Assembly (NCBI GenBank): GCA_943737045.1
Contig: CALSFV010000007.1
Span: 583,001 to 647,000 of the forward strand
DNA length: 64,000 nucleotides
Source: Parapristionchus giblindavisi
Lineage: Eukaryota > Nematoda > Chromadorea > Rhabditida > Diplogasteridae
Direction: 5' to 3'
The notes below the pieces were generated by a model. It did not search any database. It saw nothing but the letters and a program-made list of their open reading frames with translations, and was not told the DNA's origin. Shown here one piece after another: positions 25,690 to 36,158 of this stretch; position 1 is the first letter of the stretch, and each line of letters starts with the position of its first letter. The translations under genes were made by a program, and so were the position numbers.

Positions 25690-25920
25690 AAAATTTCGGT
25701 GCAAATGTACCACAGCGCATTTGGTACTGGCGCAAGTATACCTCGGCGCATTTGGGACCAGCGCAATTGATGCATTTGGCGCAAATGTCTTTCGCTCACA
25801 TGGTTACGACCCGAGCATGAGCATGAGCATGAGCGGAAGCATGAGCGTGGGGGGGGGAGCGTGAGCGTGAGCATGAGCGGGGGGGGGGGGGGCGGGAGCA
25901 GGAGCTGGAGCGTGAACGCA
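25690..25920. repeat. Second GCGCAAATG/GAGCNN repeat block
   Basis: Copies of gcgcatttgg and ggcgcaaatg precede ctttcgctcacatggtta, then GAGCAT/GAGCGT hexamers and two poly-G runs. The unique segment around ctttcgctcacatggtta occurs at about 23141-23165 in the opposite orientation, linking the two blocks. Confidence 0.7.
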
Positions 25921-27028
25921 TTGGAACATACTGATTAATTATGGAAGTTGCTTTGTCTGCGAAGAGAGAAGAGAGATCGGAGACAACAAAATTGCAGTAT
26001 CCAAATTCGATACGACAATTTCAATACAAAATTCGTTCCCACTCCCGGTCATGTTCCCGCTCCTCAGTATCGATTATCGGTCGTATAGAGGGGGGGGGGG
26101 TCAGGTCAAGAACAGCGGTAAAATATGTTTACATCTAGCGAAAAACCAAATTGACCGATTAGGGAGTAAAAATAGTGAGAATTAATTTATTGCAAAATTT
26201 TTTTCGACAATTCCCCAATTCCAGCCTTCGTTGACCTTTGATCGAAAAACTCTCCTTGGCAATAGTTTCTTAGAATTTGACTAGGATTCGCGCTCACTCC
26301 TGAAGCGAATTTTCAATTGGAAGGAATTTCCAAGTAACTTTGAACTTCACTCATGGAGCTTGTAATTATCACATATATAAAACAGAAAAATTCATTTTTC
26401 GTCGATACCAAAAAATATCCGAGTTGTTGAATTCTCTCAGATAGTGTTTTATAATGGGATTTTGGGGGGCGGTAGGGCATTCCTAGAGATGTGCAAAAAT
26501 CTTCATAACTCAATTTACCATTTTGCTTCATTCCCGCTCTCACAAGCTCACAAGCTCGTGACTGGCGTGATATAGCCTAATAAGTATACCAATTAAGCAC
26601 ATTTTATGTAATGTACGCATGTAATAAAGTATATAAAAATGATCAAGAAGTTGATCAAATTAAGGTTGTTATAATCAAAAAAAATTGCAATCAAACTGAT
26701 TCTGATCAGTGATATCACTGTCCTTAATTAATTCAATCATGTTAATTTAGCTTATAACTGATATCATAGTTGGAAGTACATATATGAGACAAGAGATTGA
26801 GAAGATTTTTCGTTTAAACAAAGCTTGTAGTCGACTTCCATTTGTCCCACCCGAAGACTTCAATCGTGTGCTCAACGATACAATGGTCACTATTTATTAA
26901 TCGTTGTATTTATCATATCAAGCTCCGAATAGATGAGTGATTATTTGTTTTGCTTCTTCCTTAGACAAAGACCACTGGTATTCGCCAATCACTCTCTCCA
27001 TCCTAAAGACTGTAAATATTTCATTTAG

Positions 27029-30000
27029 ACGGAAACGTGCTGCTGTTGCCCTGTCGTTGTAAGTCATTCAATAAGATGATGGTCCCTATTGTACGAAGAA
27101 CTAACTTCAGGTCTGCATCGGCCTCAGTATGGCATGCCATTTGATCGAAGCAATCATCTTCATGACCGAGGGCACAGTTGGAGGTGTCACGGTAAGCACG
27201 AAAAGTGGTTGGAACCGCTAATGTGGTGTTCAAAAGTCATGAAAAAAACAGAACATAAAGCGATTTTACTTTAAGGGTGTGCCTCTTGCACAGGGTGTAA
27301 TTATAATCGTTGTATGTTCCCTCGGTCTCGTTGGTCTGTGTGTCAAGAAAAGAATCCTTCTGGTCCTGTACAACATTGGCCAGGTTAGCCAATACTTTAG
27401 ATATGTTTATCAATCAATTACATCATTTCAATCAAATTATATCATTAATAGATGCATTTAACATTAACATTTCAATCTTGAAATGAACATATTTGTTACA
27501 GGGGATTAGGGTTGCAGGAACGGGGGCGAATTCTACGCACTCTATTGCCATCCCTTCCCTTCTCTCTAGCAATCGCCCGTGAGAGGCACTCTCTCCCTTC
27601 CTAACTCCGTATTTTGCCACACCACTGTTAGAGAGTGCGTAGTCCCCGCACCTTTGCGGGGACTACGCACTCTTTCTCGCCTCTCCCTTCCCCTGCCCCT
27701 GCTCTCTCTCTCTTCACTCCAACCGCCTCACATTGAGGCACCCCCATTGATGCACGTTTGAAGATATATCTAACTCCCCTCTCATCTGAGAGCTTAGCGA
27801 TCAACAGCAAAGTTGTAGTCCACATCGACCCGGTTCTGATTCTTTTTTGGAAGGGTCGATACGATCAAAACAAACGAAATGACATTCGTTGAAAACAATG
27901 ATTCAAAACATATTTAAAAAAAACTTATTTACTTTGTTTAAAAGATAATTAATAATTTAAACCCATTATTTTATCCGAACAGTGATAAAACAGTCATCAA
28001 CACAATCAAGAGAATTCTGAAACGTTAAAGTTATGTTGCTGTAACTTATTGACTTGTCACTAGGGTTGCCGGATCGAATTCGAATTCGAAGAATTCGCAC
28101 CCCTTTCCCATCTCTCATCCTCTCTCCCCTTTCCCTTCAAGGAATCGCACACACCTGCCAGACGGAACGAATAGTTCGGGACAGACCCCCCCCCAGCACA
28201 GCGTTCTCATGACTTTCAAAGCAAGAACGACCGCTCAACATACAAACTCTCTCGAATACAATGGTCTCTCCTTTGTCTTGCTTTCGAAGAAAAATGGCTT
28301 GGACCAGAATACTGTGCCAGACACGGGCGAGGCGGAGGGAGAGAAGGGAGGGACGAGATAGGAATCGAGAGAGTGAGGGAGTGCGAATAATTCGGTCTGT
28401 CCCGAACTATTCGTTCCGTCTGGCAGGTGTGTCGAATTCTTCGAAGGGAAGGGGAGAGTGGGCGCGTCTCAAACGAATTGCCGAGAGATAAGGGAAGCGA
28501 CTGACAAGGGGCACGAATTATTCGCGCTCGTTCCTGCAACACTACTTGTCACTACTTTCATTCATAATTAGTTTATTCCACAACAATACTATTCAAATTG
28601 ATATAATCCAATTACCAATCATTTCTATAATTATAGAGATGAATTTTCCTATTATACATATAAGGTCATTCTATCACCAACCACCCCTCCCCCTCTTCGG
28701 TCCGACTTTGAGAGTCGTAATTCTCTAATTCATTCCCCAAAAAAAATCTTTTAAAGCTGAATCTTTTAAAGTTTTAAAGCTGTGATCTAGATATAGCAGC
28801 ATTTTCGTCGTTCTTACTTTTTAATCAATACATGCATATATATATGCATGTATTGATTAAAAAGTACAATACATTCAAAGTTGTAGCCCACATCGATCCG
28901 GTTCTGATTCTTTTTTGGAAGGGTCGATACGATCAAAACAAACGAAATGACATTCGTTCAAAACAATGATTCAAAACATATTTAAAAAAAAAACTTATTT
29001 ACTTTCTTTAAAAGGATATTATTTCTTCCTCATCAACTAGACAATACTCTAAAAACTGTGATTAATAATTGATTTGCAGTTAATCTCTTCTTCAATGTTT
29101 TCAATCAATATATATCATTATCTATTATATCTTCTTGTTTTTTATCCGCTTAGAGAAGATAAATATATTATATATTAATTAACAATTGAAACACATTATT
29201 TTTATCCGAACAGTGATAAAATAATCATCAACGGAATCAACTGAATTCTGAAACGTGAAAATTTTGATGCCATAAGTTATGGCCCATAACTTTAGGTAAT
29301 GTAGTGACTTGTCACTACTTTCATTCATAATTAGTTTATTTCACAACAATACTATTGGAAGAGTCAATACGATCAAAATAAATGAAATGTCATTCGTTCT
29401 ACGGTTTCAGAGGGAAATCGAACCGATTACCTTTCAAAATAGAATTGGTATGGACACTGTCGATAGTTCTTTTTCTCTCACAAGGGAAGTGTAAAAAATA
29501 TCTTTTAGACCTATGGATGGGAGTATTTTTCCTCGAGAGCTATAGGCAATATAAGGTCGGAATCAAAAAATCAGAACCTGGCATGCACTTTCCGATTTTA
29601 TATAAATAATTATATTTTGTACATTCGAGCGCGCTTTTTACAGACTGTGTAGGCGATGACATAATAGAGCACTTGAAAGATCAGCGAGAACATGGCGGCA
29701 TGGTGTACTGGTAATGTGTTCTCCTCTTGATCACTATATGGGTGGTTCGAATACACCTATAGAGATTTTTCTTTTGCTGATTTTTAAACGTTTCGGACTT
29801 GTAATTTTGAAAAAATTAAAATCTTTTTTACAGTTTTCATGTCGCTTTTGAACTTGAATTTTATCATTTAGGAATGCAAAAAAATAAAACATTTCGTTTA
29901 CTAGCATAGTGATCGTTTAGTTTTGGGAGAGTTCATCTGTAATAAAATAACTTATACAATGTTTAGCCAAACTTTCTAAACTACTCTTCCTTTACACGGG

Positions 30001-32533
30001 GACAATTAATTAGTGAGATTATTTTCGAAACGCTCCAAATGTGATTGAATAGCCGATTACAATACGGCAATAAATGATAAATTTCAACTTCAAAAGCTAC
30101 ATGAAAACTGTGAAAAAGATTTTAATTTTTTTTTCTGATCAAAATTACAAGTCCGAAACGTTTAAAAATCAGCAAAAGAAAAATCTCTATAGGTGTATTC
30201 GAAACACCCATATAGTGATCAAGAGGAGAACACATTACCAGTACACCATGCCGCCATGTTCTCGCTGATCTTTCAAGTGCTCTATTATTTCATCGCCTAC
30301 ACAGTCTGTAAAAAGCGCGCTCGAATGTACAAAATATAATTATTTATATAAAATCGGAAAGTGCATGCCAGGTTCTGATTTTTTGGTTCCGACCTTATAT
30401 TGCCTATAGCTATCAAGGAAAAATACTCCCATCCATAGCTCTAAAAGATATTTTTTACACTTCCCTTGTCAATGATCAGAGGAATCGTAGGAATTAGAGG
30501 ATTCGCAATTTTATCATTTTTCACGGCCTTGAATGAAGTATTATCTAATTTTAAATATTTTTAGTGTGGTTCTGTTTGCCCAATGCACTTATGTATAATA
30601 AAAAAGTGAAACAAAGTAATTGCTAGCGCTGCGAAGCTAAATTCGTATACTGTAGCATACTGTAGAATGTTTCGGTGTGCTAACATCATGATTTCTTCAC
30701 CTTATTATGAATGCATCTCTCTTTACATGACTCCATTCAATGAATTCACACAAATCCTGGAATAATTCAGACTGCAAAACTGGTATTTGGTAGGATTTTC
30801 TCCACAATACAACTTTCACAGCTTATTATCTGTAACGACTACCGACGGGAGTTTTTGATTGTGGCATACAGGATAACTACTCTTGCCCTTATTTGGTACA
30901 ATTGTAGAGTAATACTAATTGATTATATTGAACTATTTATTATATAGTTGCAATAAATAGGGGAGAGAAGAGTTGTGGTTTGTGGTTGATATAATGAAGA
31001 GGGATTAGGCGTGATAGCCTGTGGATTTTAATAATTATATATTTATCGTTTCTTCGACAAGAGAAAATATCGATATTCTATGTAATATGCATGCATTGAT
31101 TAAAAAGTAAGAACGACGAAAATGCTGCTATATCTATATCACAGCTTTAAAACTTTAAAAGATTCAGCTTTAAAAGATTTTTTTGGGGAATGAATTAGAG
31201 AATTACGACTCTCAAAGTCGGACCGAAGAGGGGGAGGGGTGGTTGGTGATAGAATGACCTTATATGTATAATAGGAAAATTCATCTCTATAATTATAGAA
31301 ATGATTGGTAATTGGATTATATCAATTTGAATAGTATTGTTGTGGAATAAACTAATTATGAATGAAAGTAGTGACAAGTAGTGTTGCAGGAACGAGCGCG
31401 AATAATTCGTGCCCCTTGTCAGTCGCTTCCCTTATCTCTCGGCAATTCGTTTGAGACGCGCCCACTCTCCCCTTCCCTTCGAAGAATTCGACACACCTGC
31501 CAGACGGAACGAATAGTTCGGGACAGACCGAATTATTCGCACTCCCTCACTCTCTCGATTCCTATCTCGTCCCTCCCTTCTCTCCCTCCGCCTCGCCCGT
31601 GTCTGGGGGGGGGTCTGTCCCGAACTATTCGTTCCGTCTGGCAGGTGTGTGCGATTCCTTGAAGGGAAAGGGGAGAGAGGATGAGAGATGGGAAAGGGGT
31701 GCGAATTCTTCGAATTCGAATTCGATCCGGCAACCCTAGTGACAAGTCAATAAGTTACAGCAACATAACTTTCACGTTTCAGAATTCTGTTGATTGTGTT
31801 GATGACTGTTTTATCACTGTTCGGATAAAATAACGGGTTTAAATTATTAATTATCCTTTTAAACAAAGTAAAGAAGTTTTTTTAAATATGTTTTGAATCA
31901 TTGTTTCGAACGAATGTCATTTCGTTTGTTTTGATCGTATCGACCCTTCCAAAAAAGAATCAGAACCGGGTCGATGTGGACTACAACTTTGCTGTTGATC
32001 GCTAAGCTCTCAGATGAGAGGGGAGTTAGATATATCTTCAAACGTGCATCAATGGGGGTGCCTCAATGTGAGGCGGTTGGAGTGAAGAGAGAGAGAGCAG
32101 GGGCAGGGGAAGGGAGAGGCGAGAAAGAGTGCGTAGTCCCCGCAAAGGTGCGGGGACTACGCACCCTCTGGTAGTCTCTCTTCTCTCGTGCGGGAAATGT
32201 CGAGAGAGGGGCAAGAGATGGGAATAGGTCGCTGTAAATTCGACTACGCCTACGCAACGGCAACCCTACAGGGGATCACTGCTGCAATCTACATCATCAA
32301 GCTCATTGGATTCATTCTCATATTAGCCAATGTCAACGTTGGTATACTTGCTAAACAAATGAATATAACCGGTAACACGCATGAATCATACTCTTGTAGT
32401 CATCTCACTCTGCTTTACAGATACGGTAGCTAGTGCAGCGATTATAAGTGCTCTTGTCAGTCTTATTCCTGCCACATTGGTCAGTGTAATCTGCACTCGA
32501 ATGGTCTGTAGATACAAGTCGACCCTCGGCTAA
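27029..32533 (+). CDS. Small four-helix membrane protein, split by a hAT-type insertion in an intron (5' end unresolved)
   Basis: Supported exons are 27029-27058, 27111-27191, 27276-27383, 32272-32341 and 32421-32533 (TAA), in continuous phase and encoding 133 residues plus an unidentified start. Four hydrophobic segments are visible: VVVCIGLSMACHLIEAIIF, VIIIVVCSLGLVGLCV, AAIYIIKLIGFILILANV and IISALVSLIPATLVSVI. A basic tail ends YKSTLG. This is the general plan of small nematode four-helix membrane proteins; I cannot name a family. A start at 26784 (MRQEIEKIFRLNK) is possible. The third supported intron (27384-32271) is 4.9 kb because a palindromic transposon landed on its 3' splice site, duplicating the acceptor. 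Using the left acceptor (exon from 27502) would add 27 codons and stop at 27582, giving a protein that lacks the last two helices. Confidence 0.65.
27632..27673. repeat. Perfect 18 bp stem hairpin inside hAT-type element
   Basis: AGAGTGCGTAGTCCCCGC (27632-27649) and its exact complement (27656-27673) flank the loop ACCTTT. A corresponding hairpin with one difference near its end lies in the other arm around 32127-32165. It is GC-rich in an AT-rich region. Confidence 0.85.
28061..28544. mobile_element. Nested hAT-type MITE in left palindrome arm
   Basis: The ends TAGGGTTGCCGGA and TTCCTGCAACACTA are inverted and flanked by the perfect 8 bp duplication CTTGTCAC (28053-28060 and 28545-28552). 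Its terminal sequence matches the outer element, so both belong to one family. It is 484 bp, because it carries a further 120 bp insertion at 28197-28316. Confidence 0.85.
28197..28316. mobile_element. 120 bp inverted-repeat element (family C), copy 1
   Basis: The ends CACAGCGTTCT and AGAATACTGTG are inverted and flanked by the 4 bp duplication CCAG (28193-28196 and 28317-28320). The mirror site in the right palindrome arm has a single CCAG and no insert, giving an empty-site comparison. Near-identical copies lie at 53289 and 61112 with CTAG duplications. Confidence 0.85.
29694..29761 (+). pseudogene. tRNA-like sequence in left palindrome arm
   Basis: A box-like sequence TGGTGTACTGG (A box) and GGTTCGAATAC (B box) are spaced as in a tRNA gene. 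The arms do not form a clean cloverleaf and I cannot assign an anticodon. It is probably a tRNA-derived (SINE-like) sequence or a dead tRNA copy. A mirror copy lies at 30188-30255. Confidence 0.45.
30188..30255 (-). pseudogene. tRNA-like sequence in right palindrome arm
   Basis: This is the inverted copy of the tRNA-like sequence at 29694-29761. Its B-box region reads GGTGTTTCGAATACACC on the minus strand and differs by one base from the other arm. Confidence 0.45.
31379..31738. mobile_element. Nested hAT-type MITE in right palindrome arm
   Basis: This is the mirror copy of 28061-28544: ends TAGTGTTGCAGGA and CCGGCAACCCTA, flanked by GTGACAAG (31371-31378 and 31739-31746), the complement of the left-arm duplication. 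It is 360 bp, exactly 124 bp shorter than its partner, which matches the 120 bp insert plus its 4 bp duplication in the left arm. Confidence 0.85.
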
Positions 32534-32669
32534 GAAGACGCGCACGTACAGTATCCCTCCCCACACCTTATAGATCCCTATTAGGAGGCAAATAAAGGTT
32601 GGATATGATATATGATAAATGTGTAAGCAATCATAACAACGATGGGGTAAAGATAAAAAAGTAAAGGTA

Positions 32670-33266
32670 TCGTCAAAACGAAAAAGTGAAACATTTGTCA
32701 ATTAATTTGACAAAATTTGACAAATGTTCACAAGATTACATGTTTCAGCCTTTTCACGATCTTGGTGATGTATTAGCTAACAATAAGGTTTTTTATTGTG
32801 TGTTTGCCCAATGCAGTTATGCACGACAAAAGTGAAAAAAATTATCGGGAGAGCTCCTGTGCAGAGCTGGTATACTGTAGCATACTGTAGATTTTTTTCT
32901 GTAAAACAGCTGTCATCGCGCCTTTTTCGTCTAATCATAGATTTATCTAGCATTACCAGACTTCCTATACCAAAGGTGCACAGAGAAGGCGGATCATGGA
33001 ATAGATCAGGCGGTAAAAGTGGTATACTGTAGAAAATCCAACCGTATACCAGCTTCTCAAAACAGCGTTCACAATGATTTATTTAATTTATTACTTCATA
33101 GATCAATTAGGCAAGTCCAGTGATTCTCAAATGCCCTAGAATCTAATAAAATCCTAGCAACCGCGTTTAGATATCATGATTAAAAATTTCCAGAATCTGT
33201 TCAAAAATTTTTGTCAAATTTTGTCAAATTATTTGACAAATGTTTAACTTTTTCTCGTTTTGACGG
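32670..33266. mobile_element. TA-flanked palindromic element, family B copy 2
   Basis: The ends TCGTCAAAACGAAAAAGTG and CTCGTTTTGACGG are inverted and flanked by TA (32668-32669 and 33267-33268). The internal sequence (GTGAAACATTTGTC, TATACTGTAGCATACTGTAG) matches the copy at 24968-25540. A further decayed relative is visible near 30595-30850. No transposase is present. Confidence 0.75.
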
Positions 33267-33271
33267 TACAA

Positions 33272-33395
33272 CCCGTTATTCAACGCACACCTCCTGCGTT
33301 TGATCACTATTATTCTAGTGATAATTCAAAGGCCAATTCAGTCCGGGGGGCTTAATCTCTTCTTCGGACCGACTTTACCGCATGATCTAGTCACG
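33272..33395 (+). repeat. Dispersed repeat family D, copy 1
   Basis: The segment beginning caacccgttattcaacgcac and containing ccaattcagtccgg is repeated in part at 33664-33722 and 38208-38285 on the plus strand, and over its length on the minus strand at 47945-48083. No inverted ends or coding sequence are evident, so its class is unknown. Confidence 0.6.
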
Positions 33396-33828
33396 ATGGG
33401 TATTTGGTACAAATGAATTGTTTTTTAATGCAAAAAAAACTATTATGAATAACTTATTTAATTAGTTTAGTGATTAAAAATATTTATCATAAGCAATTTC
33501 AATTTTTACCGTAATTAATTAAATCAAGTTCGTCTCCTTCGATCAGTGAATGTTTGATATGATATGATTTGATATGATTAATCAGACAGTATTTGATTTG
33601 CACCTCTGGAAAGGCTTGATTTTTAGTGTAAAGTTATCCAAAAAAAGATGGGGAAAAAAAGAAGGTACAACCCGCTATTCAAGGCACACGAAGTCCTTCG
33701 GGTAATCAAACGCGGTGATAGAACGCAAGATGGCTAATTGTGAAATATGACAGGCATACTCTTTTTAATTGACATATCGACGTTGTGTGTTTGAAGCTGC
33801 AAACTCAGTTAACTTTTCACTCATTCGT

Positions 33829-33910
33829 GGTGAGATGGCCGAGCGGTCTAAGGCGCTGGTTTAAGGCACCAGTCTCTTCGGAGGCGTGGGTTCGAATCCC
33901 ACTCTCATCA
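33829..33910 (+). tRNA. tRNA-Leu(AAG)
   Basis: The 82-base cloverleaf has acceptor GGTGAGA paired with TCTCATC, discriminator A, A box TGGCCGAGCGG, anticodon stem CTGGT/ACCAG with loop TTAAGGC (anticodon AAG), a long variable arm TCTCTTCGGAGG typical of leucine tRNAs, and B box GGTTCGAATCC. No intron. It decodes CUU and, through inosine, CUC. Confidence 0.95.
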
Positions 33911-34314
33911 ACAAGATTTTGTCGAATTTTCACATGATCTCATTGAAAACAAATTCACCATTCGTTTTTATAGTGGAATGGTGTGATGTAGAGGGTGGGT
34001 GTTTGTGCGAATTCTTTAACGAACTACGATTGTTCAGTAATAATTGGTCATTTTTCATTGCACACATTTCATCTAGTGACTTCAGTGATCTAGGTGTTAC
34101 TTATAGCAATAGTGCAACCTTCGAAGAACAGAAAACAGAAAAAAAGGTGTGATAAATGATGGGTCTATGATAATCTAGAAAGGCACTAGAAAATTCAATT
34201 GTAACTTTTCGAATAAATATTTATTATATATTATTATTATTATACTGTAACCGAAAGACTATTAGTTTTCTGTAGCAACGAATATTATTGGAAATGCACT
34301 TGTTTGAATTGGTT

Positions 34315-34610
34315 ACTCCGGTATTTTTTACTCGCGGGGCACACCGTTCAATCCCGTGGTGTACGCGCGAGGTACACCGCGGGGTAGAACACTTAGACGG
34401 GGTACCTCGCGAGCTGCAGCCTCTAGACGGTGAGCCCCGCGAGGTGGACGACGGCGTGCCTCGCGGGGCAGGAGGGACGGTGTACCCCGCGAGATTTGAT
34501 GTCCACCCCGCGAGGCACGCCGTCACTTCCACACCGTGGTGCACCTCGCGTTGTACCCCGCGAGATTTGGCCTCTCAACGAGGAGCCCCGCGAGCAAAAA
34601 ATACCGGAGT
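34315..34610. mobile_element. GC-rich inverted-repeat element between two tRNA genes
   Basis: The ends ACTCCGGTATTTTTTACTCG (34315) and the complement of ACTCCGGTATTTTTTGCTCG (ending at 34610) are inverted with one mismatch, and GTT flanks both sides. The interior is strongly GC-rich and carries repeated CCCCGCGAG or CTCGCGGGG motifs in both orientations, so it should fold into several stacked hairpins. No coding frame is credible. Its composition differs sharply from all surrounding DNA. Confidence 0.75.
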
Positions 34611-34656
34611 GTTGATCATCTACAATGTAAACATCCATATTGTCAGCGGCCCGCCT

Positions 34657-34730
34657 GCCGCCATAGCTCAGTCGGTTAGAGCGTGGGTCTAATAAGCCCA
34701 AGGTCGCAGGTTCGACCCCTGCTGGCGGCA
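34657..34730 (+). tRNA. tRNA-Ile(AAT)
   Basis: The 74-base cloverleaf has acceptor GCCGCCA paired with TGGCGGC, discriminator A, A box TAGCTCAGTCGG, anticodon stem TGGGT/GCCCA with loop CTAATAA (anticodon AAT), and B box GGTTCGACCCC. No intron. It decodes AUU and, through inosine, AUC. Confidence 0.95.
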
Positions 34731-36158
34731 AATCATTTTTGCCTATTTAGATGATAGGAGATAAAGACAATGTTTCTTTATTTTTCTTTTCATTGTACTT
34801 ATTTTAATTGTAACGGTCAAAAAATAGTTACGGTTTGAGAGCAGATTACGTTTAGAAGATTCGCGAATAAAAGTCTCATATAAATTTGTAAAAAGTGCGA
34901 AAAGAGTGGGACATGTTTCAAATTGTGATACCTGCACCTTATCCTCTGATAGTATCTAGTGAAAGTTTCAACATTCGTCACTTTTAAAATTGTCAAAAAT
35001 CAAAAATCTGATAAAGTGTGTATAAAGAGAGATAAAAATGTTCTCCGCGGAGCATAGGACCGATGAAGTGTTATATTTATCACATTCGTTCTGTGTGTAT
35101 GATTACGGGAGATAATATAGCGCGGTTCACATGTATGTATCTATTTCGGTCAGAATTGGAGCCGAAAGTCTGTTTCGGAGAAAATTGTTCTTCTCGCATC
35201 TCTTCACGCGTTATTTTACATATTTAAGCTCATTTTACATCATTAAGCAACACTTCTCACATCTCACTTGAACTCCGTCATAGTTTCTCAGTTTCATTGT
35301 AGACCTATTTTTAAAGAAATGTGTCTTGTACTTTGAAATTAGTATGTCATATCGTGCCCGCTGCGTGCCGCTGCGGCATGCAGCGGCACAAATGTACAAA
35401 ACTCGGCCAGGCTGTGCTCTATAACTCATCTGAAAACACCTTTATTATGTATGATGAATAAAGCAGGATAGTGCTCGAAATCGCCCAAACGAGAAATGTA
35501 CACTTACCAAGTTATTCTGAAATTAACATAAATAGATAAAAGAAGAAATCAGTTCAAAATTCACGAAAAATAATGAAAAGTGCTAGGAGGAACCGTCTTC
35601 ATTTCGTCTCTCAACTTATGGGAACGGTCGAAGTCATGAACTCGAAGTTTAACCAAGGATTATTATCAATCCAATAACTAAAACGTAGGAGCTCAACTTT
35701 GTCAGTTTGTCTAGACTGTATCGTTTTATCGGATCATCCATCGCTTCTTTCTCTTATTACTCTATTGTTTTACTATTGACAAATGATTTCTTGATCACAT
35801 TGAGAAGAACGATTCAAAGAGTATGAAATGGCATCATGTACACTGTTTGAAGAAGAAGTGCGAGGGGAGAGAGAAGAGAGGGAGAGGGAGAGGCTGAGGG
35901 AGAGAGAGGGAAAGAATATGATGGAGAGGGAGAGAGATGCAAAGGGAGAAGAGAGATGGTGAAGCTCGAATCTCAACACTAAACTCCGCCTCCATTTCAT
36001 TTCTCTTCATCATCTTTGGTAGTGTGTCCTCTCTATCACAAGGAGTAGTACTTCAAGTCCGCTGAATAGGTCCATCCGTTGAATAGACTCGTCAAGGACC
36101 GGCTGCCAGAACCGCAAACTATAACCTGGTCTTTACCCTACTTCTCCCCTACTTCACA
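34731..36158. other. Intergenic region upstream of the channel gene
   Basis: No gene is supported. A GA-rich tract lies at about 35855-35960. A local inverted repeat around 35360-35395 (ccgctgcgtgccgctgcggc) is GC-rich. The promoter and 5' UTR of the channel gene are expected near 36000-36158. Confidence 0.4.

Larger units (their letters stand above)
22105..27028. other. Repeat-rich intergenic region
   Basis: This 4.9 kb stretch has no supported gene. It holds a hexamer minisatellite (22800-23150), a 1.44 kb palindromic TA-flanked element (23529-24965), a second TA-flanked palindrome directly abutting it (24968-25540), and a second block of minisatellite-type sequence (25700-25920). A direct repeat of about 65 bases (near 22650 and 25934, both containing ttaattatggaag) brackets the complex. 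An ATG at 26784 opens 38 codons that may be the first exon of the four-helix protein gene, but no donor is convincing. Confidence 0.5.
27507..32268. mobile_element. 4.76 kb palindromic hAT-type element at a splice acceptor
   Basis: The ends are inverted (TAGGGTTGC at 27507, GCAACCCTA ending at 32268) and flanked by perfect 8 bp duplications CAGGGGAT (27499-27506 and 32269-32276). An 8 bp duplication with TAGGG-type ends is typical of hAT transposons. The interior is a giant inverted repeat centred near 29.97 kb: matching segments pair from the ends to a loop of about 200 bases (29871-30070). No transposase frame is visible, so it is non-autonomous. The left arm additionally holds a direct repeat of its own sequence (27.81-28.59 kb against 28.88-29.36 kb) and a nested 120 bp element. 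The host gene is the four-helix membrane protein. Confidence 0.85.

Noticed and set aside
27628..27825. Open frames repeated in both palindrome arms (also at 31974-32174, 28546-28728, 31195-31377)
   Set aside because: They occur twice only because the arms are inverted copies, have no family signature, and lie inside a non-autonomous transposon.
34224..34731. Several overlapping open frames of 60-134 codons on both strands
   Set aside because: They arise from the high GC content of the inverted-repeat element and from tRNA-Ile, not from coding constraint.
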